DNA of 64,000 nucleotides from Porticoccus sp964395715. Lineage in GTDB: Bacteria > Pseudomonadota > Gammaproteobacteria > Pseudomonadales > Porticoccaceae. A model generated the notes under the pieces. The model did not search any database and was not told the DNA's origin. It saw nothing but the letters and a program-made list of their open reading frames with translations. The stretch lies in NCBI GenBank assembly GCA_964395715.1, contig CAYNAU010000002.1:62001-126000 (forward strand). The letters run 5' to 3'. Below are positions 15,827 to 24,381 of the stretch, piece by piece (position 1 is the first letter of the stretch; each line of letters begins with the position of its first letter). The translations under genes and the position numbers were made by a program.

Positions 15827-17161
15827 ATGACGCTACAAAGCATCGTCAACACGATAAACGGATTTGTATGGGGGCCGGTGATGCTGGTGCTGATTCTTGG
15901 CACCGGCCTTTACCTGACTATTGGCCTGCGGGGTATCAGTATCCGTAAAATCGGTTACGGTTTTCGACAGCTTTTTATCGGTCGGCAGGGTAGTGGTGAG
16001 GGCGATATCAGTCCCTTTAATGCCTTGATGACATCCCTATCTGCGACTGTGGGCACCGGCAATATAGTAGGTGTTGCTACGGCGGTAGGTATTGGCGGTC
16101 CCGGTGCGCTGTTCTGGATGTGGTGTACGGCACTGGTGGGTATGGCGACCAAATACAGTGAAGCAGTGCTGGCAGTTCACTACCGTGAAACTGATGAGCG
16201 CGGCAGGAAAGTGGGTGGCCCGATGTATTACATCCGCAATGGCCTTGGCCCGCGTTGGGCCTGGCTAGCCTTGTGTTTCGCCCTGTTCGGCACCTTGGCC
16301 GGATTCGGTATTGGCAACACCGTACAGGCCAATTCCGTGGCAGATGCACTGCGCACCAGCTTTAACGTGCCGGAATGGCTATCAGGGGTTTTGATGGCCG
16401 TGTTGGTGGGGTTAGTGCTGCTTGGCGGTATCCGCCGCATTGCCAGTGTGGCGGGAAAGCTGGTGCCATTTATGGCGTTGCTGTATCTGGTTGTAACCCT
16501 GATCATTCTGGCGATAAATATCGGCGCTATTCCAGAGGCGCTATTGCTTGTCGTCAAGAGCGCGTTTTCCCCGGTGGCAGCGGGCGGCGGATTTGCCGGC
16601 GCCACTATCATGCTGGCGCTGCGAATGGGTGTGGCAAGGGGTATTTTTTCCAATGAGGCCGGGCTCGGCAGTGCCCCCATCGCCCATGCCGCGGCGGAAA
16701 CCGACAACCCGGTGAGGCAGGGCTCCATCGCCATGCTCGGCACGTTTATCGATACTCTGGTGATTTGTACGCTGACAGGGCTGGTGCTGATTACCACCGG
16801 AGCCTGGAACAGTGGTGAGCAGGGTGCTGCGCTGACCAATCTGGCATTTAATTCGGCGCTGCCATTTGGCGACCACGTGGTTTCGCTGTGCCTTGCTCTG
16901 TTTGCCTTTACCACGATTCTTGGCTGGAGTTACTACGGCGAACGCTGTGCAGAGTATTTGTTCGGGGTTAAAGTGATTGTGCCATTCCGAGTGTTGTGGG
17001 TGGTTGCAGTCTATGTGGGTGCCACGCTCAAGCTTGGGCTGGTATGGAGTATTGCCGATACCCTCAATGGCATGATGGCGATACCGAACCTGGTCGGATT
17101 GTTATTGCTCAGCCCGGTCATCTTCTCTTTGACTCGGGCCTATTTTTCCGAAGCCCGTTAG
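15827..17161 (+). CDS. Sodium:alanine/glycine symporter, AGCS family
   Basis: A 444-residue inner-membrane Na+-coupled amino acid importer. The family hallmarks are GLYLTIGLRGISIRKI near the start, ALMTSLSATVGTGNIVGVATA (residues 65-85), FWMWCTALVGMATKYSEAVL, RGIFSNEAGLGSAPIAHAAA and ILGWSYYGERCAEYLFG. About ten or more membrane spans are visible. It may form an operon with the PLP desulfhydrase and bring in its amino acid substrate, though the carried amino acid is not determined by sequence. Its stop overlaps the convergent stop of the next gene. Confidence 0.94.
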   Translation: MTLQSIVNTINGFVWGPVMLVLILGTGLYLTIGLRGISIRKIGYGFRQLFIGRQGSGEGDISPFNALMTSLSATVGTGNIVGVATAVGIGGPGALFWMWCTALVGMATKYSEAVLAVHYRETDERGRKVGGPMYYIRNGLGPRWAWLALCFALFGTLAGFGIGNTVQANSVADALRTSFNVPEWLSGVLMAVLVGLVLLGGIRRIASVAGKLVPFMALLYLVVTLIILAINIGAIPEALLLVVKSAFSPVAAGGGFAGATIMLALRMGVARGIFSNEAGLGSAPIAHAAAETDNPVRQGSIAMLGTFIDTLVICTLTGLVLITTGAWNSGEQGAALTNLAFNSALPFGDHVVSLCLALFAFTTILGWSYYGERCAEYLFGVKVIVPFRVLWVVAVYVGATLKLGLVWSIADTLNGMMAIPNLVGLLLLSPVIFSLTRAYFSEAR

Positions 17162-18012
17162 CGGTAAAAGTCGATGATTGCTCTTACCTGGGAATAGTAG
17201 CGCTGTCCAAACAGGTTGAGATGGTTGAGCAAGTGGTAAAGATTGTAGATACCGCTGCGCTGTTGCCAGCCTGGCTCAAGTGGGTTGACCTCGAGGTACG
17301 CCTGGTAAAAATGCTGATCAAACCTTCCAAACAGCCGCGTCATGGCAATTTCCGCTTCAGCCCAACCGTAGTAGCAGGCCGGGTCAATGAGCACGGGTTG
17401 CTGATGTTCATCGCATAGCTGGTTTCCAGACCACAGGTCACCGTGAAGCAGGGAAGGTGGCTGCGGAGGTATTAACTCTGACAGCCGGATACCGATCCGT
17501 TCAATGAGGTGAACGTCTTCAATGGTCAGCAGGCCCTTTTTAGAGGCCATTTCAGCCTGGTAGTTGAGACGTTGTGTGGCAAAAAATCGGTAGCCATTGT
17601 CTTCTTCGTGGTTGGGCTGGGGGGTGGCACCACAGTAGTTATCTTGCTCAAAACCGAAGCATTCAGATGTATGGCCATGTAATTGTGCCAGTTGATGGCC
17701 GAGCTCAGTCCAGTAGTGACTTTCGGGTCTTGTGTCGGTGATCAGTTCCAGAACCAGCCAGTCCTCGCTTACCGCAATGACCGCCGGTGTTCTGATACAG
17801 GCGGCAGCTGCTATAGTTTTCAGACCCGTTGCCTCGGCAGTAAACAGATCAGAGACAAGATCTTCCCCAAACTTGAGAAAATAGCTTTGGTCAGTGTCGG
17901 ATCTTATTATGAAGGTTGAAGCAATATCGCCACCGGTAACTGGGCTTACCCGCTGAATAGTTGCATTTAACTGGGACTCAATTTGCTGTTTGAGCTTTGC
18001 AGGTATTGCCAT
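17158..18012 (-). CDS. Fructosamine kinase family protein
   Basis: A 284-residue kinase of the fructosamine/ketosamine-3-kinase family, which phosphorylates sugar adducts on protein amines and so aids deglycation. Seen are VSPVTGGDIASTFIIRSD (N-lobe), SYFLKFGED with the ATP lysine, SLLHGDLWSGNQ with the catalytic Asp, and VLIDPACYYGWAEAEIAMT, the metal-binding segment. The start is ATG 18012 (MAIPAKLKQ); the frame extends upstream into the region of the divergent nucleotidase gene. Its stop codon overlaps that of the convergent symporter. Confidence 0.9.
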   Translation of the reverse strand: MAIPAKLKQQIESQLNATIQRVSPVTGGDIASTFIIRSDTDQSYFLKFGEDLVSDLFTAEATGLKTIAAAACIRTPAVIAVSEDWLVLELITDTRPESHYWTELGHQLAQLHGHTSECFGFEQDNYCGATPQPNHEEDNGYRFFATQRLNYQAEMASKKGLLTIEDVHLIERIGIRLSELIPPQPPSLLHGDLWSGNQLCDEHQQPVLIDPACYYGWAEAEIAMTRLFGRFDQHFYQAYLEVNPLEPGWQQRSGIYNLYHLLNHLNLFGQRYYSQVRAIIDFYR

Positions 18013-18067
18013 TAAATTAACCTGGTAAAGAGATGCCTTATTCCGCCGCAGTGTTGAGGTCAGAGTA

Positions 18068-19000
18068 GTGTCAAAAAACTTTGGTGACAAATTGGTGATC
18101 GCGATTTCATCGCGGGCACTGTTCAACCTGGATGAAAGTCACCAGGTCTACGAAAAAGAAGGCCTGGAAGCCTACTCACGCTATCAGGTGGATCATGAAG
18201 ATGAACTGCTGGAACCCGGGGAAGCTTTCCCTCTGGTGAAAAAACTGTTGCGCATTAATGAGAAACTCGAGGGTGAACCCCGTGTGGAAGTTATCCTGTT
18301 GTCGCGCAATTCTGCGGATACCGGGCTAAGGGTATTTAACTCCATCGAGCATCACGGACTGAACATTACCCGTGCGGCTTTTTGTGGTGGTGAAAGTCCT
18401 TACCGCTATGTATCCGCTTTTGGCTGTCACCTGTTTCTGTCCACCAACGCCGAGGATGTCTGCAATGCACTGGACAATGGAGTGGCGGCCGCAACCCTGA
18501 TTTCTTCTGGCTCAAGGGATCGCAAGGATGATGAGCTGCGTTTTGCTTTCGACGGCGATGCAGTCCTGTTTTCCGACGAATCTGAACGGGTCTACAAGGA
18601 GGGTGGGCTGGCGGCTTTCACCCAGAGTGAGAAAGCATCGGCTAAGCAGCCCATGAGCGGAGGCCCGTTTAAAAACTTTTTGCAGGCGCTACATGCCCTG
18701 CAGGCGGAGTTTCCACCGCGAACCTGCCCCATACGCACGGCACTGGTTACGGCGCGTTCAGCGCCGGCCCATGAGCGCGTGGTCAGAACCCTGCGAGCGT
18801 GGGATATCCGCATCGACGAATCCCTGTTTCTCGGGGGGTTGGATAAGGGCGCTTTTCTCAAGTCCTACGGTGCTGATGTGTTTTTCGATGACCAGCAGGC
18901 CCACTGTGAATCGGCCAAAAGCCATGTGGCAACGGGCCATGTTCCCCACGGTATTGCCAACCCTCGTGACAGCTCCTCTGGCAGTGATTCGTCGTCCTAA
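18068..19000 (+). CDS. 5'-nucleotidase (PF06189 type)
   Basis: A 310-residue soluble enzyme of the bacterial/eukaryotic cytosolic 5'-nucleotidase I family, predicted to dephosphorylate nucleoside monophosphates. Conserved stretches are LVIAISSRALFNLDESH at the start, VEVILLSRNSADTGLRVF, and FAFDGDAVLFSDESERVY, the likely HAD-like catalytic Asp motif. SLFLGGLDKGAFLKSYGAD and VFFDDQQ come near the end. The start is GTG 18068 with GAGGT seven bases upstream. Its promoter region is shared with the divergent fructosamine kinase gene (55 bases), and its stop overlaps the convergent permease stop. Confidence 0.87.
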   Translation: MSKNFGDKLVIAISSRALFNLDESHQVYEKEGLEAYSRYQVDHEDELLEPGEAFPLVKKLLRINEKLEGEPRVEVILLSRNSADTGLRVFNSIEHHGLNITRAAFCGGESPYRYVSAFGCHLFLSTNAEDVCNALDNGVAAATLISSGSRDRKDDELRFAFDGDAVLFSDESERVYKEGGLAAFTQSEKASAKQPMSGGPFKNFLQALHALQAEFPPRTCPIRTALVTARSAPAHERVVRTLRAWDIRIDESLFLGGLDKGAFLKSYGADVFFDDQQAHCESAKSHVATGHVPHGIANPRDSSSGSDSSS

Positions 19001-19785
19001 AAAATACTGAACTTGATTCCCAGCCCGAATAACAGGAAGGCCAGTATGGACTGCAGCACACCACTGGGAAGCTTGGCGGCCAGCTTTGTGCCGACGTGTA
19101 TGGCTGGCAGGGAGCCAATCAACAGCGAGCCGAGCAGCAGCAGGTCCACATTCCCCAGGATGATGAGGTGGCTTAACCCGGCTATCAGGGTGAGGGGAAC
19201 CGCGTGTGCAATATCGGTCCCGACAATGTGGAGAGCGGGCAGGCGCGGGAACAGGATCATCAATAGGGCGGCACAGAATGCACCGGCACCCACTGATGAC
19301 AGAGTCACAAATACACCCAGGAATATTCCTGCGATAAAAGTGACTTTGGTTGCATGTACCTGGAAAAAAGAACCCACGGCTCCGCGTGGCCGATCAGAGG
19401 TATCCCGCAGCATCCGTTTGAACAGAATGACTGCGGCAGTGATGATCAACATCACGCCGAGGCTGGTGGTCAGTATTTCTTTGTACTCGTCAGCATCTGT
19501 GAACACTGTATTCAGCAGTTGCGCAGTGATCAGTGAAGCTGGAATGCTGCCTGCCGCGAGAAACCCAACCAGACGCCATTGCACGCTCTTCTGTTTGGCG
19601 TGGGCGACAACGCCTCCAGCTTTCGTCAATGCGGCGTAGAGAAGGTCTGTTCCGATGGCTATGTTGTAGGGAATACCAAGCAGAATTAGCAGCGGCGTCA
19701 TGAGCGAACCGCCGCCCACGCCAGTCAGTCCCACAATCAGCCCGACAAATGCCCCTGACAGGATATAAAGAAAAAAATCCAGCAA
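18997..19785 (-). CDS. TauE/SafE (TSUP) family permease
   Basis: A 262-residue inner-membrane protein with about eight spans. The two halves of the DUF81/TauE fold are visible, with GLIVGLTGVGGGSLMTPLLI near the N-terminus and GVFVTLSSVGAGAFCAALLM in the second half. Members export or import sulfite, sulfoacetate or other small anions. It is divergent from cysB, the master regulator of sulfur assimilation, across 116 bases. Sulfite or a related sulfur anion is therefore a reasonable guess for the substrate. Confidence 0.85.
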   Translation of the reverse strand: MLDFFLYILSGAFVGLIVGLTGVGGGSLMTPLLILLGIPYNIAIGTDLLYAALTKAGGVVAHAKQKSVQWRLVGFLAAGSIPASLITAQLLNTVFTDADEYKEILTTSLGVMLIITAAVILFKRMLRDTSDRPRGAVGSFFQVHATKVTFIAGIFLGVFVTLSSVGAGAFCAALLMILFPRLPALHIVGTDIAHAVPLTLIAGLSHLIILGNVDLLLLGSLLIGSLPAIHVGTKLAAKLPSGVLQSILAFLLFGLGIKFSIF

Positions 19786-19839
19786 AATCCAAAGCTTCCA
19801 TGTACCCCAAATTTGGCTGGCAACTCTAGCAATTTAAAT

Positions 19840-19858
19840 CTATTCTTCAAAGGAATAG
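19840..19858. promoter_or_regulatory. Inverted repeat in the cysB / permease divergent region
   Basis: CTATTC (19840-19845) and GAATAG (19853-19858) form a 6-bp inverted repeat with a 7-base spacer. It lies between the TauE/SafE permease gene and cysB, and could be an autoregulatory CysB or promoter element. A second short repeat TAGAC / GTCTA sits at 19872-19888. No experiment supports either site. Confidence 0.3.
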
Positions 19859-19901
19859 TTTCTTATATTTTTAGACCATTGCAGTCTAGTTGGGTGGGAT
19901 C

Positions 19902-20876
19902 ATGAAATTACAGCAGTTACGCTATATCTGGGAAGTAGCTCACCATGAATTGAATGTCTCCGCCACCGCGCAAAGCCTCTATACCTCGCAACCGGGAATC
20001 AGCAAGCAGATAAGACTGTTGGAAGATGAGCTGGGCGTGGAAATCTTCTCCCGCAGTGGTAAGCACCTGACACGAGTGACTCCCGCAGGTGAAGAAATAC
20101 TGAATGTTGCTGGTGATATCCTGCGTAAGGTCGAAAGCATCAAGCAACTGGCCCAGGAACATAACGACCCCAAACGCGGCAGTTTGTCCATTGCCACTAC
20201 CCATACCCAGGCGCGTTATGCGCTGCCGTCTGTGATCGAATCGTTTATCAACAAGTACCCCGATGTCTCCCTGCATATGCATCAAGGGACGCCCATGCAG
20301 ATTTCAGAGCAGGCTGCAGATGGCGCAGTGGATTTTGCCATTGCCACGGAAGCGCTGGAGCTTTTTCACGACCTGTTGATGATGCCCTGCTACCGCTGGA
20401 ATCGATGTATTCTGGTGCCACGGGATCATCCCCTGGCGCAAACCTCCAGACTCACGCTGGAAGATGTCGCTACCTATCCACTGGTGACCTATGTGTTCGG
20501 GTTCACCGGTCGCTCCCGATTAGATGAAGCATTTAATGATCGCGGCCTGGTGCCCCGTGTGGTGTTTACGGCTACGGATGCGGATGTCATCAAAACCTAT
20601 GTTCGCCTGGGGCTGGGCATAGGTATTGTGGCGCATATGGCTTATGACGAAGCCAAGGACACTGACCTGGTTGCTCTGGATGCAACGCACCTGTTTAAAT
20701 CCAGCGTCACCAGCATCGGTTTCCGGCGGGGTACGTATCTGCGCGGTTACATGTATGACTTTATTGAGTTGTTTGCACCGCATCTGACCAGGGACCGGAT
20801 CGACGAGGCCTGTGGCATCCATGCCAAAGATGATCTTGAGAAGTTTTTCAGTACGGTCGAGTTACCTGAGTTGTAA
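19902..20876 (+). CDS. cysB: LysR-type regulator CysB
   Basis: A 324-residue regulator that activates cysteine biosynthesis genes when N-acetylserine is bound. It begins MKLQQLRYIWEVAHHELNVS, the typical CysB start, followed by the winged helix-turn-helix YTSQPGISKQIRLLEDELGVEIFSR. The effector domain contains TTHTQARYALPSVI, where the threonines bind sulfate or N-acetylserine in CysB. ATG 19902 gives the family length of 324; a TTG-type start four codons earlier is less likely. It neighbours cysH, its expected target, and a possible sulfur-anion permease. Confidence 0.96.
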   Translation: MKLQQLRYIWEVAHHELNVSATAQSLYTSQPGISKQIRLLEDELGVEIFSRSGKHLTRVTPAGEEILNVAGDILRKVESIKQLAQEHNDPKRGSLSIATTHTQARYALPSVIESFINKYPDVSLHMHQGTPMQISEQAADGAVDFAIATEALELFHDLLMMPCYRWNRCILVPRDHPLAQTSRLTLEDVATYPLVTYVFGFTGRSRLDEAFNDRGLVPRVVFTATDADVIKTYVRLGLGIGIVAHMAYDEAKDTDLVALDATHLFKSSVTSIGFRRGTYLRGYMYDFIELFAPHLTRDRIDEACGIHAKDDLEKFFSTVELPEL

Positions 20877-20921
20877 CTGGTTGGCGAGAAGGGTGTGATG
20901 TCCTCCTGCTGAATCGTTTGT

Positions 20922-21257
20922 TCAGATAAAATCCAGATCCGGATTGTCGTTAAGAATTTCCTTCAGCTCATCTTTTTCCTGAGTTTTCTGATTTAGAACT
21001 TCTTTGACGAACTTGAAGTAGACGGTATGGATTTCAGCTGGCTGACCGTCCCGCTCCACAACGAAGAAGGGCGCGCGCTCCACCTGGTAGAGTGAGGCCA
21101 GTTCCATGCCGGGGGAGGTGGGGTCGCGTTCATCAGCGATCAGTACCTCGTCAATAAAGGTCATCTGGCCGGCAGCTTCCATTTTCTGCTGCACTTCCTC
21201 GCACTTTTTGCAGAGGCTGCCATCCAGTTTGATCTTTTTGACGAGGGTGATTTTCAT
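20922..21257 (-). CDS. Thioredoxin-like CxxC protein next to cysH
   Basis: A 111-residue protein with a thioredoxin-like pattern: a KITLVKKIKLDGS strand, then C16-K-K-C19 at the start of a helix (CKKCEEVQQKMEA), followed by FIDEVLIADE and RAPFFVVERDG with a possible cis-proline. The C-terminal 40 residues are charged. It starts 15 bases after the cysH stop on the same strand, so it is in the cysH operon. From memory, an uncharacterised gene occupies the same place in Pseudomonas aeruginosa (PA1755). A role as electron donor to the reductase is plausible but unproven. Confidence 0.7.
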   Translation of the reverse strand: MKITLVKKIKLDGSLCKKCEEVQQKMEAAGQMTFIDEVLIADERDPTSPGMELASLYQVERAPFFVVERDGQPAEIHTVYFKFVKEVLNQKTQEKDELKEILNDNPDLDFI

Positions 21258-21272
21258 CCACAACTCCGTTGA

Positions 21273-22001
21273 CTACTTGATATTAACTGCATGCAGGCCA
21301 CACTCTTTTTGCGTGGCTTCTTCCCACCACCAGCGGCCTTCGCGTTCGTGCTGACCCGGGCCGGTGGGACGGGTGCAGGGTTCGCAGCCGATGCTGACGT
21401 AGCCCTGATCATGGAGCTCGTTGTACGGTACGTTGTTGCTGCGGATGTAGTCCCACACCTGCTGGGATGTCCAGTTGGCCAAAGGGTTGAACTTGGTAAG
21501 ACTGTCGTCCGGGCGGGCAAAGGCCTTGTCATCCTGAATTGCAGGAATGGAGGTGCGTGTGCCGGGGCTCTGGTCGCGACGCTGTCCGGTAATCCAGGCA
21601 TCAACGGTCAGCAGTTTGCGACGCAGGGGCCCAATTTTGCGGATGCTGCAACATTCCTTGTGGTCATCCTTGTAGAAGCTGAACAAACCCTTTTCCCGCA
21701 CCAGCTGGTTGACCGCGTCGGAGTCGGGGAAAACCACATCGATCTCGATGCCGTAATGTTCCCGAACCTTCTCCATAAAACGGTAGGTTTCAGCATGCAG
21801 GCGTCCGGTATCCAGGGAAAATACCTGTAATTTGTCCGGGTTGATCTTGTGAGCCATGTCGATCAGTACCACGTCTTCCGCACCGCTGAATGAGATGGCG
21901 ATATTGTCGAAGGTGTCCAGGGCGTACTCAATAATGTCCTGGGGCGATTTCTGGGAGAGCTCGCTGTCGAGATCGACAGTGTTTAAACGGTTTTCTGCCA
22001 T
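21273..22001 (-). CDS. cysH: Assimilatory APS/PAPS reductase, Fe-S type
   Basis: A 242-residue enzyme that reduces activated sulfate to sulfite with thioredoxin. The substrate site is ISFSGAEDVVLIDMA. The cluster-binding pattern of APS reductases is complete: C117-C118 in KECCSIRKIGPL and C206-x-x-C209 in GCEPCTRP. The catalytic cysteine is C234 in KECGLH near the end. The cysteine pairs mark the [4Fe-4S] adenylylsulfate-using type, as in Pseudomonas, rather than the cluster-free E. coli PAPS reductase. The start is ATG 22001 (MAENRLNTV). Confidence 0.95.
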   Translation of the reverse strand: MAENRLNTVDLDSELSQKSPQDIIEYALDTFDNIAISFSGAEDVVLIDMAHKINPDKLQVFSLDTGRLHAETYRFMEKVREHYGIEIDVVFPDSDAVNQLVREKGLFSFYKDDHKECCSIRKIGPLRRKLLTVDAWITGQRRDQSPGTRTSIPAIQDDKAFARPDDSLTKFNPLANWTSQQVWDYIRSNNVPYNELHDQGYVSIGCEPCTRPTGPGQHEREGRWWWEEATQKECGLHAVNIK

Positions 22002-22211
22002 GGGGTTCGCTCGTTGTTCGCTACAAATTAAAGGGTTCATCAGTTGAGGTCGCGCATAATAGCAAAGCCTTAACTAAAGGAAAAATAATCAGAAAATATA
22101 ATCTACATCCATACGGCTATTAGCTGGCTGCGTCATCCGTCTGTTGCGCCAATGCCCTGAAATGGTTAGAGTGGCGCGGCTTTTCTAGGCCTGTTAAATG
22201 AGGATAGTACT

Positions 22212-22829
22212 TTGGAAATCGCATGTTTAGACCTTGAGGGTGTTCTGATCCCGGAAATCTGGATTGCCTTTGCGGAAAAAACGGGAATTGACGCCCTGAA
22301 ACGGACCACTCGGGATGAGCCCGATTACGACGTTTTGATGCGCTACCGGCTGGATATCCTCGAAAAAAATGGTCTTGGCCTGAACGAGATACAGGAAGTG
22401 ATTGCCACACTTTCTCCCCTGGAAGGCGCCCGTGACTTTGTCGACTGGTTGCGTGAACGGTTTCAAGTGGTGATTCTGTCCGACACATTCTATGAGTTTG
22501 CCCAGCCCTTGATGCGTCAGTTGGGGTTCCCGACATTGCTGTGCCATAAGCTGGAAACCGATGGCAATGGCCTGGTGACCAACTATAGACTGCGCCAGGC
22601 GAATCCGAAGCGCCAGGCTATCGTGGGTTTCAAGAGTATGTATTACCGCACCATTGCTGCGGGTGATTCCTATAACGACACCACCATGCTGGCGGAAGCG
22701 GATGCCGGTATCCTGTTTCACGCGCCACAAAATGTCATTGATGAATTTCCGCAGTTCCCCGCAGTACACACCTTTGAAGATTTGAAAAAAGAATTCATTA
22801 AAGCCAGTCAGCGCGACTTGAGTCTGTAG
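22212..22829 (+). CDS. thrH: Phosphoserine phosphatase / homoserine phosphotransferase ThrH
   Basis: A 205-residue HAD-superfamily enzyme that hydrolyses phosphoserine and can transfer its phosphate to homoserine, giving an alternative route to threonine. Motif I is ACLDLEGVL (D7), motif II VVILSDTFYEF, and motif III AGDSYNDTTML. It begins MEIACLDLEGVL, as I recall for P. aeruginosa ThrH, also 205 residues. The start codon is TTG 22212, with GAGGAT upstream. It is divergent from cysH and convergent with pabB. Confidence 0.95.
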   Translation: MEIACLDLEGVLIPEIWIAFAEKTGIDALKRTTRDEPDYDVLMRYRLDILEKNGLGLNEIQEVIATLSPLEGARDFVDWLRERFQVVILSDTFYEFAQPLMRQLGFPTLLCHKLETDGNGLVTNYRLRQANPKRQAIVGFKSMYYRTIAAGDSYNDTTMLAEADAGILFHAPQNVIDEFPQFPAVHTFEDLKKEFIKASQRDLSL

Positions 22830-22851
22830 CTGGTTAAATGGTCAATGGCTG

Positions 22852-24228
22852 CTAGTCACCATTGGCCTGGATAAGAATACGGATTTTGTCCAGGGTTTCC
22901 CGAAACTCTTTCTCGGCGACCGAATCCGCAACAATGCCACCGCCACCCCAGCAGTGGAGTGTTTCCGCGTCGGCAAGCAGCGTGCGAATGGCGATATTGG
23001 TGTCCATCCTCCCTGTGGCGCTAATGTACCCAATACTGCCGCAATACAGAGATCGCCGGCAGGATTCCAGTTCTTCAATGATTTCCATGGCGCGCTTTTT
23101 GGGCGCCCCGGTAATGGAACCGCCGGGAAAACAGCCGCGCAGCAGAGTTAAAGGCGTTTCTCCCTCCCGAAGTTTGCCCGTAACCGTACTCACCAGGTGA
23201 TGAACGTTGGGAAAACTTTCAAGGCCAAATAACTTGGGCACCCGTATGGAGCCGGGTTCACAGGTCTTGCCGAGATCATTCCTCAATAGGTCGACTATCA
23301 TCAGGTTCTCTGCGCGATCCTTGGCGCTGTTCATCAATTCGATGGCATTCTGTTGGTCTTCTTCAACGGTTTTTCCACGCCGAGCTGTTCCCTTGATTGG
23401 TTTGCTTTCCACTTGTCCCATGGACAGTTTCAGAAAGCGTTCCGGTGACAGGCTCAAGATAGCCTGTTGAGGTTCTCCCCATTGGTAGTAACAACTGTAG
23501 GGAGAGGGCAGAACCCGACGCAATTGCCGATATAGTGTCCAGCTGTCGCCGTCAAAGGGAGCCGAGTAATGGCGTGCCAGGTTAACCTGATAACAGTCAC
23601 CCTGCCGGATATAAGTTTTAATCTTGCTGATGGCCTCGAAATATTCATCCCTGGTAGCGGATGGGGTGAAGAGGTATTCAGAGCGATAGCCGGGGTCGCT
23701 GCTCTCTTCCGGAGCCTGTTTCAAGCGTTTTCTGATATCCGACCGCAAGGTTTGCGAGCAATCTGACTGAAAAATCAACCAGCCTTTTTGTGAGGAGTGA
23801 TTTAACACCAGCGCCCAGGTGTAATAGCCAATATGCATATCCGGGAAACCGTCGACCTTTGGTAGCGAGTCAGGCAATGATTCTATGCGGCGACCCAGAT
23901 CATAGCCGAAGAATCCGGCGAGACCACCGACAAACGGATAGGCGCTGAGGGATGGTTCCATGGCACCTGAGGCGTTGAGTAAATCCTGCGCCAGAAGAAA
24001 GGGGTCTTCGCCACTGGTGTGGGTGGAACTGGTGGTCGTTATAAGCGTTTCATTACCCCTGGTTTCCAGTACGCAATTGGGCTGAGCCGTGATGATATCG
24101 AAACGACCGGAAAGGCTGCGCGGCTTACCGCTGTCCAGCCAGATGGCATTGGGCAGATCACGTATTTCCGCGAACAGTGCTTCGGCATCAGGGCGGTAAG
24201 GAAAATCGAGGACATCTACGGAAGACAT
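22852..24228 (-). CDS. pabB: Aminodeoxychorismate synthase component I
   Basis: A 458-residue chorismate-using enzyme that makes 4-amino-4-deoxychorismate for p-aminobenzoate and folate, with PabA as glutaminase. The diagnostic motif is KPIKGTARRG, where the lysine marks PabB rather than anthranilate synthase (PIAGT). Other catalytic segments are LLRNDLGKTCEPGSIRVP, FPGGSITGAPKKRAME and YCGSIGYISATGRMD. The N-terminal binding domain is present. It converges on thrH with a 22-base gap, the order I recall from Pseudomonas. Confidence 0.95.
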   Translation of the reverse strand: MSSVDVLDFPYRPDAEALFAEIRDLPNAIWLDSGKPRSLSGRFDIITAQPNCVLETRGNETLITTTSSTHTSGEDPFLLAQDLLNASGAMEPSLSAYPFVGGLAGFFGYDLGRRIESLPDSLPKVDGFPDMHIGYYTWALVLNHSSQKGWLIFQSDCSQTLRSDIRKRLKQAPEESSDPGYRSEYLFTPSATRDEYFEAISKIKTYIRQGDCYQVNLARHYSAPFDGDSWTLYRQLRRVLPSPYSCYYQWGEPQQAILSLSPERFLKLSMGQVESKPIKGTARRGKTVEEDQQNAIELMNSAKDRAENLMIVDLLRNDLGKTCEPGSIRVPKLFGLESFPNVHHLVSTVTGKLREGETPLTLLRGCFPGGSITGAPKKRAMEIIEELESCRRSLYCGSIGYISATGRMDTNIAIRTLLADAETLHCWGGGGIVADSVAEKEFRETLDKIRILIQANGD

Positions 24229-24381
24229 GGTCGCTAGTCTAAGGGAGCAGAAGCTCTTTTCACAGATAAAGAGGGCGATTAAGGCTCACTTAAGGTTACC
24301 CGTTTCATACTCTTAACCGTTCTGATGACGCGACTTTTTTCCATTGCGACACCACCCTGATCATGGCAACCTTTTGGGCCT

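Noticed and set aside
22097..22102. TATAAT on plus before thrH
   Set aside because: No -35 box at a suitable distance; the region is AT-rich.
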